A stretch of 64,000 bases of DNA from Rotaria socialis (lineage: Eukaryota; Rotifera; Eurotatoria; Philodinida; Philodinidae), in assembly GCA_905331475.1 (NCBI GenBank), contig CAJNYU010004617.1, positions 8,036 to 72,035 on the forward strand, in the 5' to 3' direction. Below are positions 11,235 through 23,031 of this stretch, piece by piece (position 1 is the first letter of the stretch; every line of letters begins with the position of its first letter). The notes under the pieces are model-generated. The model worked only from the letters and a program-made list of their open reading frames with translations, ran no database searches and had not been told where the DNA came from. The position numbers and the translations under genes are program-made.

Positions 11235-11325
11235 AAGGGTGTGGGTGTGGTAGATAGGGTAGCAGAGACTCACACCCACACTCATACTCATATCCTCACT
11301 GGCACCCACATCTACACCCACACAC
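11235..11325. repeat. TGTGGG-like tract facing CACACCC tract (hairpin)
   Basis: GGGTGTGGGTGTGG (from 11236) is followed after about 25 bp by CTCACACCCACACTC and further C/A-rich repeats (ACCCACATCTACACCCACAC). The two sides can pair. The G-rich word TGTGGG matches what has been reported for bdelloid telomeric repeats, but the tract is interstitial and short. Confidence 0.6.
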
Positions 11326-12096
11326 TCTCGTCGTTTCTGTTTTGTTGCTTTTACTTATCGGCGGACAGAGTTGTCCATTGAAACTCGGTACCGGATAACA
11401 AATACGATAATGATGACATCGAGAATGATAAATACACACATGCTCGAATTCATTACAAGTATTGTTTAAGCCTTCACATTGAACTAGCTCAGAGCAAGAC
11501 AACAGAAATTGGTTGGGACAGATGCTTGAGTTAGAAGAAGCAATCATACGGAAACAGGCACACGCAGAATGCGTCGAACATGGAGCATATTCAGTCAAGC
11601 CAACACATGATTGACATTTAGCTCGAATTATCAATATACTAATGAATTAAGAGCAGGACATAGAATAAAAAAACGAATCGATGTTAAAAGTTTACCTGAA
11701 AAGTACCAATATGAAATAGTGCAGTCCTATCGATTCCGTCATACTTTTATGGAAATGGAACTCCTTTCTATGCCAAACCAATAGTCTCATAACGCATCAA
11801 ATAGGTGTAACTTGGGTGAAAAGTCACGATTTTAGACATTTTATATGTGAGAATTAAAATTGACAAACAAAAACTCGTTTATGATTAAATCTGATATCTC
11901 TGACGTGTTAAACAGAAAGCTTAGTTGTTTTTACGTGCTAGAACATTGATCTAACCAAGAGGAATTAGCGATTCCTTTATATTGATTATTACAGAGTTCG
12001 CATCAGATTTTTGTTTTTCTGTGTCTGTTGGTCGTCATCTGTGTATGCTGGTGACTTCATGGGGTATTTGAATTTGTGACAAATTCAAAATGCTTA

Positions 12097-12144
12097 TACC
12101 GCTATACCGCTATACTGTTACAATGTTATAGCGGTATAGCGGTA
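12097..12144. repeat. Perfect 18-bp inverted repeat (hairpin)
   Basis: TACCGCTATACCGCTATA at 12097-12114 is the exact reverse complement of TATAGCGGTATAGCGGTA at 12127-12144, with a 12-base loop (CTGTTACAATGT). Each arm is itself a two-copy tandem of TACCGCTA. No gene is nearby, so a terminator or mRNA role is not indicated; it may be a remnant of an inverted-repeat element. Confidence 0.8.
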
Positions 12145-12502
12145 GCTAGATGTCACGTATCCCTCACAGAGACAGAACACACTAAGAGATAGAGGGCAAT
12201 CATTTCTATCACGTGATACTGTCAAACGATTTTTCTTTCTTTCCTGTGAAACACAGATTACATTTCAAAGCGATTAAAAATAGATGCATTATCATCTATA
12301 TGCTCATTTATTTGTTTTCTTAATCAAATTAGTTTACCATCAAAGGAAGATATTCAATCTTCACCATTTTAACGATTATTCATACGTCGATTATTTTCTA
12401 GTGAAAAATGTATGTCACTAGGTTATTGAATAAAGAATAATTTTTGTCATATTTCTAAGTCATTCTCATTAATGAAAAAATTAACTTAAGCACACTTATT
12501 GT

Positions 12503-12805
12503 CAAGGGGAAAACGGCGGATTTTCGGGATTGCCAATCCATGAGCAATCCGAAAAAAATCCCAAATTTACCAGCAATCTCCTCTTGTAAGCGAAGGAATT
12601 TCGAGCTAAAATTTTTATCATATGTAGACCTCATGGTCCTTAGAATATCCTAAAAGTTTCAGCTCTAACGGATGTTTTCTTCTGAAGATAATACGATGTA
12701 AAAATACTCATATTTTCAAGGGCGAAATGGCGGATTTTCGAGATTGCCAATCCATGAACAATCTGAAAAAAATTCGAAAATCCGCAATCCGCCGTTTCCC
12801 CCTTG
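12503..12805. mobile_element. 303-bp non-autonomous hAT-like MITE
   Basis: The left end CAAGGGGAAAACGGCGGATT mirrors the right end AATCCGCCGTTTCCCCCTTG (reverse complement with one gap and few mismatches). The flanks are CTTATTGT (12495-12502) and TTTATTGT (12806-12813), an 8-bp target-site duplication with one mismatch. An 8-bp duplication and CAAGG-type termini are typical of hAT elements. Inside, the left TIR region is repeated directly at about 12716-12770 (GGCGAAATGGCGGATTTTCG, then GATTGCCAATCCATGA). There is no transposase, so it must have been moved in trans. Confidence 0.75.
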
Positions 12806-12813
12806 TTTATTGT

Positions 12814-15081
12814 ACTGTTTTAAACGAGAGGCAACAGCACGGATGTTAAAATTGTTAGTCTATTTTTACTCAATAAACAAAGATTATTGAAATATGTTTG
12901 TACAACATAAACTATTTCATTATAGATTTGGAAAAGTAAATACAAAAGATCAATGGAAATGGAAAAAGTTCATTCGGAATAAAATAATCTATATCGACTA
13001 CCATGTTATTTTCCATTTCTTCAAAAAAATATTTCAGAATTCACCAGGTTATTTTTTATTAAATAGCTATTCATTGTTTAGATTCAACTTTTGCAAAATC
13101 AATATCTAAGGAGAAGAGATATTTTCAAGCTCAGAATATATACACCTCTATGCAGTTTGTATGAATTTATCTGATGATTGTTCAGTTATTTTTGAGAAAA
13201 ATTTTAATAGAATAAAACTACAAAGCTGATGCTTATCTGGTTATCCGTCATCATCAACAAAAACTGGCATACACTTGTTGTCATTGAAATCTCATGAAAA
13301 AGTCAATCCGACCAAAAAAAAACTTATGCTAGACGACGAGAAAGAAACGAACGAACGAACGATAGGTGCTGAGAGTTCTTTGCATTTTGAAATAAAAAGT
13401 TTTGCTCTTGTGGCAGCTCGATCTTTCCATCAACCCGCTATTTTTCGTCATTGCAACATGTATCCGATCATGAGAGATCTTTTACTGCTTAGCAAGTTGT
13501 AAATGGCATGTTGCGAAATCTTTTTTTGAATTATAAATCTAGGATTAATTTAGAACAATAGAGAAGAGTTTGAACTACTGGTTGATGAGAAAAATCATAA
13601 ACAAATCAATTATGAATTTCTCAAAAATTTTGTTCTACAGAACACAGAAAATAGGTGACCAAAGCTTTTTTTAAATACAAAATAAAATAGTTATAGCAAT
13701 TTTTCTGAGACAAACTGAATTCCATTTTACATTTAGCCTCCAGTGACTTAAATCATCGATTCTAGACATTGTTTTCCTCCAGTCAGAAGAGTAATTATAA
13801 ACAAAGAATCCTGTTAGATTTGAGAAAAATTTAACAGTATCGTCATTTTTTGTTTTGTTTAGATAATTGTTGCTTTCAATATATGTGTACTCTTATGAGT
13901 AATGAAAATAATATTGACATAACACAAGAGGAGTGTTCCATCAGGTTCGAAAACGAAATAAAGTTAATTAGAAGTTTAGCAAATAATGAGATTCCAAAAT
14001 TAATAAATATATTGTTATAGTTATTTTGATGTTATTGTCTCCTGTTAAGTTAAATTTATTCATCTATGTATGTTAAAAGAAATAAAACTCATAGTTGTTT
14101 TCAAAAATAAGAAAACGAATTATTCCATCGAGCATTATATGATATTTTTATCATGTTTTTTATTTCGACTACGAATATTGTCTCAATAGTATTATTTCAC
14201 TTGTAGACTGAGTAAACATTACAATTTGCCATCTTTAATTCAAGTTAATCAAATCATTGTTGTTATTTAATAAAAAAAGATAACCGAACAAAATGTAACT
14301 TTCAGATTTTGAATCCTGAATTATTTCATCTTTTTTTAATATCATATTTTTTGACACTCATTTCAAGACTCACAGATTGGAATAGGATGGTTAACTTTAT
14401 GGTACTCGTAAAGTAACAATTCATCAAATGTATTCACATTATAATTCAATAAGATATTACTCACAGTCATTAAATAAATCTTCTCGTGAAACCTCGATCA
14501 GACATTCTCTGTAAAAGAAAACAAATTACTTTTTGAATAGAAAATGGTTTGATGATACTATGAGTTCATCTCTCTGTACATTTGACAATATCCCTTGATC
14601 ACAAAAGATCTAAGATCTAATAATCAAATTCGAATGAGATATGTACGGTCCATTTACAATATTTCTGTTTTCTATTTGTATTCGTTTCAATTTTTTTAGT
14701 ATCAATCGAATAAAAGCTTTGACCTAAATATATAGGATTTCATGATATTATTTTTATTGTTCTCTTGAAAAGGAATATAAAAGATGTAGATTCATTTTAC
14801 AAGCGTATCAGAAGTGAACAACAGTGAAACTGACTGAATAATTGATTCTTGTTTTTTTCTCCTGACACCTCTAAATTCCCTTTCGTATGTAGTGTTGAAG
14901 AAGGTGAAAGTATTTAGATTAATACTTCCTCGACGTGGCAATATAAATAATCAAACAGCTATACTTTTATATTTGACGAAAAAAGGCTGATTATTTCATG
15001 CGAGAAGATTTCATTCCGAAAAGTATTAAAAATACAAATAATATAGATCTTGCGGAATCTGTTTTTTGTAAAAATATAGTA
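12814..15081. other. AT-rich intergenic DNA, nothing recognised
   Basis: More than 2 kb of AT-rich sequence with scattered short frames but no motif, splice-supported exon chain, or RNA gene that I can support. Confidence 0.5.
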
Positions 15082-16553
15082 ACTGTCCAGGTAAATGAAT
15101 CCGATGTTGGATCCCATCGGATCTGGTGGGATCCAACCAGCCGACAATATCCGGTGGAATTCCTGGTTGCAGAATCAGTGACGGATCCAACAGTTGGATT
15201 CCGATGAATATCTAATGATATACGACTGCAGTAACCGATGGGACTTCCGGCACTAAGATTCAAATAAGATTTCAGTCGGATCCTATCAGTTTCTTTGGAA
15301 ATGGCTACACTGGTCTATATGCCTCTCAAAACTTAGTTATGGGACATACTACCACTCAACTAATAAGATTCCTCCTAAATTATTCCCAAAAAAACAATGT
15401 CACTAGCTATTCCACAGAAGCTACACGCGCTATCACCCAACACAATCCATCGCAACATATCCAGAAAAAAGAAATAAACGTATGAAAAAAAAAATCTATT
15501 ACCACATTTCTCAGAAACATACTTCCATTAAATGAAATCAATCACATCAACTTCGCTTTCCAAGACAAGAGCATTAGTCAGAAAAAAGCTGAACATCAGA
15601 ATCTCAGTAATGCTGCTGTGTTGAATATGGAGTAGAAGATATTTTCAACATTCCCGAGCGCTTCGAAGAAAGTGGAAGCTCGTGATGTTGCTAGTTGGAA
15701 ATGAAGCTGGTAAACGAAGATGACATGTACAATCGTATAGACTTTTAAAATGCACATAATCTCCTGGTGTGACGTTCGAAGTAATCTTTTATGGTTTTTG
15801 GATAAAACCTTAGCTAGTTTTTTTCGTGGCATGAAGGAGTAGTGGCTTCAGTGAGATATCTCGTCAGGTTGCATGGTTCGTTTGGAAACTATTTTATGCT
15901 TTTTTTTTGGAAAACCGTTAGACACGTACTTCAGGTGGATACAGGGGAAGAACCTTTTAGTTTTTTCGGTTTCGCTGAATTTGTTTTAATTGTATTTGCC
16001 ACTCAATTTCTTTATAGTGTATTAAATTGTGTACTCATCATTTGGGTCTATTGTTCAAATTAGCAGCTGCAATGTTTTTTTATTTCTTATTCTTTAGATG
16101 TTGTGTGGACTACCATGGCATCGGCGAATAGCCTACCCTAAAGCATATTATCCGGTTTTTCATCGGATCCTTCGAGATCCTATTGAAACCCAGGGGATCT
16201 GATAAGAACCTAGTGTAGGAAATCTGTTGGGATTATTAGTGTTTGAACCTGAGTTGCCCCATTGGAACATGGTGATATCTGGTAGGTTCTTATAGGAATT
16301 TCGTAGGACTGTCCGACCCATGGGACCCTACTGAGTTCGTCTATCGGAAATTATAGGGTTATCATCGATTTCCCACTCTTGGCATGAGAAGTTCATGATA
16401 ACTGTTTCCCATCGAATGCGTGAAGTAAATTTCCGTCGGATTCCGACACTGAGGATCCGATTGTAGGTCCTGAACCAGGATTCCGATGGGATCGTACGGG
16501 AACTCTATCGGATCTGATCGGACCCTATTGTCGGATTGAGTCTACTGGGTAGT
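15082..16553. mobile_element. Possible DNA transposon remnant with long diverged TIRs
   Basis: Two comparatively GC-rich blocks (15082-15300 and about 16120-16553), full of CGGATCC/GGATCCGA/CCGATGGGA words, flank a 0.8-kb AT-rich centre. The outer ends are loosely inverted: the left begins ACTGTCCAGGTAAATGAATC and the reverse complement of the right begins ACTACCCAGTAGACTCAATC. Both share later blocks such as GGAATTCCTGGTTGCAG versus GGAATCCTGGTTCAG. No transposase is recognisable in the centre (small frames at 15596-15832 and 15842-16063 have no motif), and no target-site duplication was established. Confidence 0.45.
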
Positions 16554-17095
16554 ATCGAGTGTTTGAAACTCTGATTTCAAATGTGTTCTCAACCGAGTGT
16601 CATAATCTCGTCAAATTTTTCTCATTTGAAAATAATAGTAAACGATGGCGAGCATGTGGTTGACTTGAATCATGACTCACGCGCTTATAAGAAAAAGACC
16701 AGTCACTTGTACGAAGAATTCATCATAGCAACTAAGTTAGGCAAACGCAATCAGTCGTCTATTGTACTGTTTGTATCAATCCACTTCTCAATCGATCGGA
16801 CAAAACGGGATTTCACAAGGCAACTAAGAGCAAATTTAGGACGGGTCATCTTGAAAATTTTCGGCACGTGGCAGCGGGTATTGGACACATGAAGAATTTT
16901 GTCGCACAGGACTCTATCACGCCTATATTTAAAAGATCACCGTTTCAGCATGAAAAAAATCTTCAAAAAACAAATCATAGACAATGTACACTTTGTAACC
17001 ACTTTTTTTGAGAACAAACTGGTATACGAGACTTTATTTCTAATTTTTCTACACTACAAATCAAACTAAACATTATAATAAGTTCAATTTATATG
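16554..17095. other. Intergenic DNA before the carbonic anhydrase gene
   Basis: No supportable gene. The frame at 16581-16892 (103 codons) has no recognised motif. The region just below 17096 is the 3' flank of the minus-strand carbonic anhydrase gene. Confidence 0.45.
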
Positions 17096-17857
17096 TCAAT
17101 CCTCATAATTTCTATAAATAATTCGATCGTGTATTGGTTGTACTGGCCGATAAACTTTTCGCATTACATTATTACGTAGTAAATTTAAACTTATTTCTGC
17201 AATCGGAATTATATTTGGAAATATTGTCCATATGATACCTTCAGTGCACGGAGGCGTTGTTAAACTGCCAGTATAACGAAAAAATTGTCGACCTTCGATT
17301 TGCATAAGATGGCTTAAATCGAACAAACGATTAAATGTATCGCCAATATTTTTCAAATGTGTAGCACCATCTGCATAATGTTGCCATTCAACATTTTCTT
17401 CATGCAGTGGACCAGCTATGTCGAAAAAGAATGCAAAAACAGCCACTTGGTTATTTTCAAAATTTTTATGAACAAAATGTGCTTCGGACGGAAATTCACG
17501 TCCATCAATTTCATGTTCAGATCCATGTCTGTCATTGCTACCCCAATGTAAATGAAAATTAATGAAGTGAAACTTTCCATTTAGACCACCACCAGTAAAC
17601 CATAGATCGGGCTGATCAACGGTGTTTATTTTAGCTAATGTAACGGCAACTTGATGACCCGTATTCTTCATTGTAAATAACAACTTATCCTTGTAATGCG
17701 AAGAAAATACAAATGGTGGATAGTGTTGACGAACTGTTTCATTTAATTTGATATTAATAGGGGATTGAAAGCGGCCACCGGCAGCTGGAAATTTTTCATG
17801 CCATGTATTAGGATTGTCATAACTCCAGTAGTCGTCAGATGCAGCGGCACACGACAT
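17096..17857 (-). CDS. Alpha-carbonic anhydrase, intact, single exon
   Basis: Catalyses reversible hydration of CO2 to bicarbonate. The 253-residue frame covers the whole alpha-CA domain. The zinc ligands are H102 and H104 in 'FHLHWGS' and H127 in 'EAHFVH'. The second-shell residues E114 and T200 ('GSLTTPP') are present, and H68 in 'NTGHQVAV' lies at the proton-shuttle position (His64 of CA II), so activity is expected. The start 'MSCAAASDDYWSYD' is only a few residues before the conserved W.Y motif. No signal peptide or membrane anchor is visible, suggesting a cytosolic isoform. It is intronless, unlike the carboxylase gene. It stands alone, with its 3' end at the edge of a gene-poor region. 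Confidence 0.95.
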   Translation of the reverse strand: MSCAAASDDYWSYDNPNTWHEKFPAAGGRFQSPINIKLNETVRQHYPPFVFSSHYKDKLLFTMKNTGHQVAVTLAKINTVDQPDLWFTGGGLNGKFHFINFHLHWGSNDRHGSEHEIDGREFPSEAHFVHKNFENNQVAVFAFFFDIAGPLHEENVEWQHYADGATHLKNIGDTFNRLFDLSHLMQIEGRQFFRYTGSLTTPPCTEGIIWTIFPNIIPIAEISLNLLRNNVMRKVYRPVQPIHDRIIYRNYED

Positions 17858-18626
17858 ATTGATTAGAACGTTTTATAGCTACTGAAACGATTAGCTCGCT
17901 GGTAATTGATAATCAAGCTATAAAGAAAAAAGAAGCAAAAACAATAATATATAACTGGTTCGTGCTCAGCTCATCAACTAGACAGTACGGACATGCTTTT
18001 TTGTTCTATATTGTGGCACAGATCCTCATAATTATCAATCATGGCACCGAAGACATTAGTAAATGATTGTCCTTTTCTCTTCACTATTCTATCGTTTCCT
18101 ATATTTTTGCAATTAGGTAATGCCATGGTAATATCAGTAAGAACCAAATTAATCATCGAACATATGTATATTTCTCTTGTGTTCTTCCACGTGTCGATCG
18201 GATGATTTCTTGGTAAATGCGAACGATAATGAAAGTAAAAGGGATTCCATAATGCACTACTGCACCCATTCAAGTGGTATTTGGGGGGAAAAGACTCGAT
18301 CGCTAACCTTATCGAAGTAGGAGCTCTAATCGCCACCTCTCGTCGATTCTTACCACATCCTATTGTTGCGCCATTCAAGATAGTTGCATTTATTGACAAT
18401 GTATAAAGATTTAGCGTTAGAACTGACTTACGTTTTCGTTGCATGATATTGACAGCAGAGTTAAAAATAAATAGACGAAAAAGAAACAATTAGATACTTA
18501 AGGAAATGTGAAAGAAAATAGGCACAACTTTACTAAACAAATATGCCAGATAAAAAAGAAAATTTCAAAATTAGTGTGCTTCGTTTATAGGGATTGTCGC
18601 GATCATAACTTTTCAATCGAGCTTCT
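17858..18626. other. 5' flank of the carbonic anhydrase gene, no firm gene
   Basis: A minus-strand frame of 171 codons (17974-18489) lies here. It shows no domain, no homology that I recognise and no splice-supported extension, so I do not call it a gene. Promoter elements for the carbonic anhydrase gene probably lie just above 17857, but none is distinctive. Confidence 0.4.
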
Positions 18627-19117
18627 CACTAGTCGACGATCTTGAGTTCGATCTGTCCAGATTCTTGTTTTTCTTGAATACCAGACAAGATTCTTTGTAA
18701 TCATAATATTCATATACAGATGTTTGAATATTATATCTTTTTTCTCTAGATGACGCGGACGAACTATGACAGATATATTTTTTAAATAGACAGTTTTGTT
18801 CAAGTGTTTTTCGTTTCTTTTTTTTATATTTTTCTTAATTTTTTTATACGCGCTATGAGCTTATTGTATATTTCCTTGCACATGTAATGTACTTTTCTTG
18901 TATTTTTTAATTTGAAATTAAAATATAATAGGACCGAAAGGAGGCAACCGTATGGATGCCTAAATGAAATTCATTTGTGTTGCAAGAATTTTTTCAAAAA
19001 TGGCAAGAATTGCAAGAAAATAAGAATCATGTACAGAAGGAATGACAAAAGAATCTTGTCTGATGTTCAAGAAAAACAAGAATCTGGACAGATCGAAGTC
19101 AAGATCGTCGACTAGTG
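18627..19117. repeat. Inverted repeat with ~70-bp arms
   Basis: CACTAGTCGACGATCTTGAG (from 18627) continues through a GATCTGTCCAGATTCTTG segment to about 18696. It is mirrored by 19047-19117, which ends CAAGATCGTCGACTAGTG, with few mismatches. The spacer is about 350 bp and shows no gene. A foldback element or MITE is possible; no flanking duplication was identified. Confidence 0.75.
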
Positions 19118-21833
19118 TTATATCTACTAAACAATGCGCATATGTCAATTAGAATTTTATTTTTAAATATATTGTAACTTATTGAAAATTACATAGTGCA
19201 AAGCAATCATATATTATTCTTATTCCATAACTGGAACTGTCAGCCAGAAGTCAGTTGATGAATATAAGACCCAGAATTTCTGGAGACAGGAAATGGTACT
19301 TTAAAACAAAAGTCATCAATTCTCGGTTTCCTGTATTATCGTTACTTGCCTAAAATTCCGGAAAATCAGTTCTACAAGAAAATTCTAAAACTTTTAGATA
19401 CAATTTATCTCAATGATTTATGGAGATTGGATTTACTGAGAATGGTCTACAGCTTTTATGTACCCAAAAATATGGAGATCATTCGAAAAACAGTTGGTTT
19501 TTTTACTTATACAAATTTTGTAAAATGTACTGCAATCCACGAAAACAATATTTTAAACAATACGCACTGAAAATCGTGTCATTTATCTGTAAAAAAATAG
19601 TTTCTGTTCAATTGGCTATACTGTATTCCAGAAAAGAGAGAAACTTATTATTTTTCTCTAAAAAGATTGAATTCGAGGAAAATGTAAAACGATCAGAATC
19701 TTCAGTCCTGTTTTACTCAACGCTTACATATCGATACTATGAAATCCAGTATTAAATCACAAAGAGCATTCTTACTACGAAATAATGTTTTAGTTGGAAA
19801 TATTTGATATGTGTACATTTATTTCGATCAGGGTCTCTAAAAGTCGTTCTATTTCAAGATTTTATTAGCAATCAAAAAAACTCAATTATTCATTGCCGAC
19901 GAATAGAATCTTTCTGATGTTATTATACTACGTAAAATAATTAAATACTATTTGACACAGCTTGACGTATCATAGACATTACGGATAGACTTATAAAGAA
20001 GCTATATGACATCAAAAATATCAATTATTTTAAATAAATTATACTTATAAATAGGTTTCTTTTAGATTTTTGTATTAGTAATTCATGTTAAATATTATAT
20101 TCGTAAACAATTCTTTATTTACGTTATAAGTATAAATAGTCACTGAAAAAGATCTAATTGTAATTATGTGGCATAATTGTTAACATTCCGTACATATCTG
20201 TAACAGGAACGACGGTAAATTCAACTAAGATGTATCAAAATATCGGTTAGAGAAAGCAATCTTGTCATAAAAATGGTTCCGATAAGTAATCCATGCTAAG
20301 TCTGATCAACACGTACGAAATCCTCAATTTTTGCACTGCGTTTCATGTATCATAATGTTTCAATACTAATAGATGTCTTCTTGAAATACAGAAAAATTGA
20401 AGATTCTTACCATATATGAACGTCACTAGTTGAATTATATTTGTTTACGCATGCAACCACCATATGCCAAACAATGCACTGAAAAAGGAAGCAGAATAGA
20501 AAAAAAAGATAATGGATTGCACGACTGAGAGACTGACAAGAAGAACCATTGTTCTACCCGTTTCTTGCCTAGATCCGATATAATATTCTTTTTTCTTTTC
20601 TTTTTTTCTTTTCTTTTTTTCTTTTCTTTTCCGATTCGTTCACATTCTGTTGAGTGTCTTGGGTGACATTTCTTTGGGGATTTTTGTGCTGCAAGAAATA
20701 GCGAAATCAAATCTTCAAAACAACAAAACAGTCATTCGGGCTTTATCTATTTCTTCCCAAGCTCTCGTTGAATGTTAGTGCTAATGACGATCACATAGGC
20801 GAGTTAAGTATTTCAAAATAATTGTCAGATAAATTTCTCAGAATGTACTGAGCTCATAGTAAGCTATACTGTTAGTCGAATGTCAAAATTCATCAGTGGT
20901 ATTTCGATGAAAATGTCGTGTCAAATTAAAATAGAAACGCTTTGGTCTCTCCAATAATATAGCAAAACGTACTGTAGTAATAAAGATATTTAATTTATTG
21001 AAATATAAGTGTTGCGATAATTTGTACACAGATACCACACAAGAAGTATCCATTTGATAGGATTCACATGGAAAAATTCTGACGAAGACTCATGAGAAAG
21101 TTAACACGCATTCACAAGAAATGCAATGTTGTTTTGGAAAATCGTCCATACTTGATAAAAATAATGTTGAGTCACTCTGCTCGTGGACACACAATATCTG
21201 TTCGAAGGGTGAGAGACGGGGTGGCAATTTTGAATATCCCGCCTCAATATTTGTCAAAACTATTTTATGCACGAGTAGCTAGAGTCAATTGACAAACATT
21301 GCCGATGGAAACTAGCGTCCCCACAACGTAACCTTTTTATACAGCTAACTCGTAAAATGCGTGCTCTTCCATCGTCTATGCTATCTGAAGTTATTATAAT
21401 TTATAATTATGGTTGAAAGCTCATTATATGTAGGTTAGAGTAGTGAAATTGTGCACTTGTCGTGCTGTGAAAAATATGATAGTTTTAATGTTATATGTCC
21501 ATGTGTATATGTGGCAGTAGAGTTTAGAATCTAGTTGAGATTGGAATTGTTGATTATTCTATAAATGTTATGAGAGAGTGATTCATAGAAATAAAATTTT
21601 ATCAGTGAGTGATATGAGATAGTTTGATTGATTATGTAGATTCAAAAAACACGTTTTTGTTTCCAAGATTAATTGTGTCAATCTTTCATGATTGAAGAGA
21701 GAGAAATGAGAAAGATTCTGAAAAGATGTTTGTTTTAAAACGCGGGACATAGGGACATTGATTTTTTTCTTTCGTTCTGTATTCGAAGAAAATACAGAAA
21801 AAGATTTTCGCTATATTTCTAAGAAAAGAAAAA
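19118..21833. other. Gene-free AT-rich DNA
   Basis: No supportable gene over 2.7 kb. The only distinct feature is a homopyrimidine tract of repeated CTTTT units at about 20587-20632. Confidence 0.5.
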
Positions 21834-21897
21834 GGGTGTGGGTGTGAGTTTCAATGCAGTTTTAGGGAGCATCGACACTCACACCCACACCCTCAAG
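21834..21897 (+). repeat. TGTGGG-type hairpin element, copy A
   Basis: GGGTGTGGGTGTGAGTTTCA leads into a spacer containing AGGGAGCATCGACAC and ends CTCACACCCACACCCTC. The ends pair with each other. The internal spacer is nearly identical to that of the element at 22963-23031 in the opposite orientation, so this is a defined short repeat and not chance microsatellite. Confidence 0.75.
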
Positions 21898-22962
21898 GTG
21901 TTGGATAAGTGATAGTTCAGCGTCTCGCTATCGGTAAGAACTTTAAGTTTAGTTGTATCACTCATTTAAATATGAATACATAAATTGTCGCGATTGATTT
22001 ATTTAATTATCAATACGATTATCAATATCTTTACGGATGTCGTTCATGTCAGTTTTTCATCTTATTCACGCTTATATATGAATACCAAGGAGAATGAAAT
22101 AATCAAAAAATACATCGATTAAGTTACATTTTGTTTGAAAGCACATCGAAAATGAGTTTGACCGTCCGATTTCCTCTCGAATTGAAAAGAATTTTTTTCC
22201 TTTTTGTTAGCCTTTATTAATCGCTTCGATTCAAGTGGAAATTAAAACCAATCAGACCCGTTTATTTTCGAGGTGAGAAAATATTCTGCACTTTTTTCTG
22301 AAATCTTCATTGATTATCAATAAAATTCTTACTCTGGATGAGTGTTTTGAGAAATCTTTGGAGTAAGATTTGAAAAAAAATGATGATTCTATTTTTGATC
22401 AAATATCTAACAATTTATTTAATAGGTAAATGAGAAAACAAAACGATGAAACGATGATATTAACGATAAAGGAAAAGGAAACAGAAAATCTAACAAGAAT
22501 GTTTCTCAATGTTTTGCTATTTCCACGTTGGTATGACAATTCGGTTCAAGTTCGGCTTTATCCAATAATCGCGGTGGACAAAACTCTTTTTCATTTTCGG
22601 ACATCAATATATCTTTTAATTCTTCAAATCTGTAAATATTTAAAATATGCAATATCATCATCATCCGAACAAATCTCGGTTGGTTGCAAACCAATTCTAT
22701 TAATACCACGAATGATTATTTCAGTTTGAAATACATTTGTATTATCCGTGTTGAATAATTCATCAGATGCATATGATAAAGATTTAAATTCAATACGTTG
22801 ATATGATACAAGCACATGTAAATTGTGGTTGAAGAGCAGTAAAATGTAGATAAGAAAATAATGAGTATAAGACTGCTACGAAGAACATTACTTGATTTTT
22901 AACAAAAATCACATTTATTTATTCGAGCCTTCGATAGGTATCTCCTATCATCATCAGGAATG
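21898..22962. other. Spacer between hairpin copies; possible unassigned coding fragment
   Basis: Minus-strand frames at 22506-22709 and 22624-22815 have biased composition ('FNTDNTNVFQTEIIIRGIN', then 'RFEELKDILMSENEKEF') and a TTTACAG acceptor-like string lies between them. They could be exon remains of one gene, but I recognise no family and no start or stop structure. Confidence 0.3.
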
Positions 22963-23031
22963 AGGGTGTGTGGGTGTGGGTGTCGATGTTCCCTGAAATT
23001 GCATTGAAACTCACGCTCACACCCGCGGCAC
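22963..23031 (-). repeat. TGTGGG-type hairpin element, copy B (inverted)
   Basis: Read on the minus strand it gives GGTGTGAGCGTGAGTTTCAA, then a spacer with CAGGGAACATCGACAC, then CCACACCCACACACCC. This is the same order and spacer sequence as copy A, about 1.1 kb away in inverted orientation. Confidence 0.75.

Larger units (their letters stand above)
9841..12494. other. AT-rich DNA with microsatellite and hairpins, no gene
   Basis: Apart from the TAGTTG tract (10070-10188), a TGTGGG-type hairpin (11235-11325) and a palindrome (12097-12144), I see no supportable gene. Frames of 60-110 residues have no motif and overlap each other on both strands. Confidence 0.5.

Noticed and set aside
17974-18489. 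171-codon minus-strand frame upstream of the carbonic anhydrase gene
   Set aside because: No domain, no recognised relative and no splice or polyadenylation context; length alone is not enough in this region.
20587-20632. Homopyrimidine CTTTT tract as a possible regulatory element
   Set aside because: A plain microsatellite with no gene within 2 kb; nothing supports a regulatory role.
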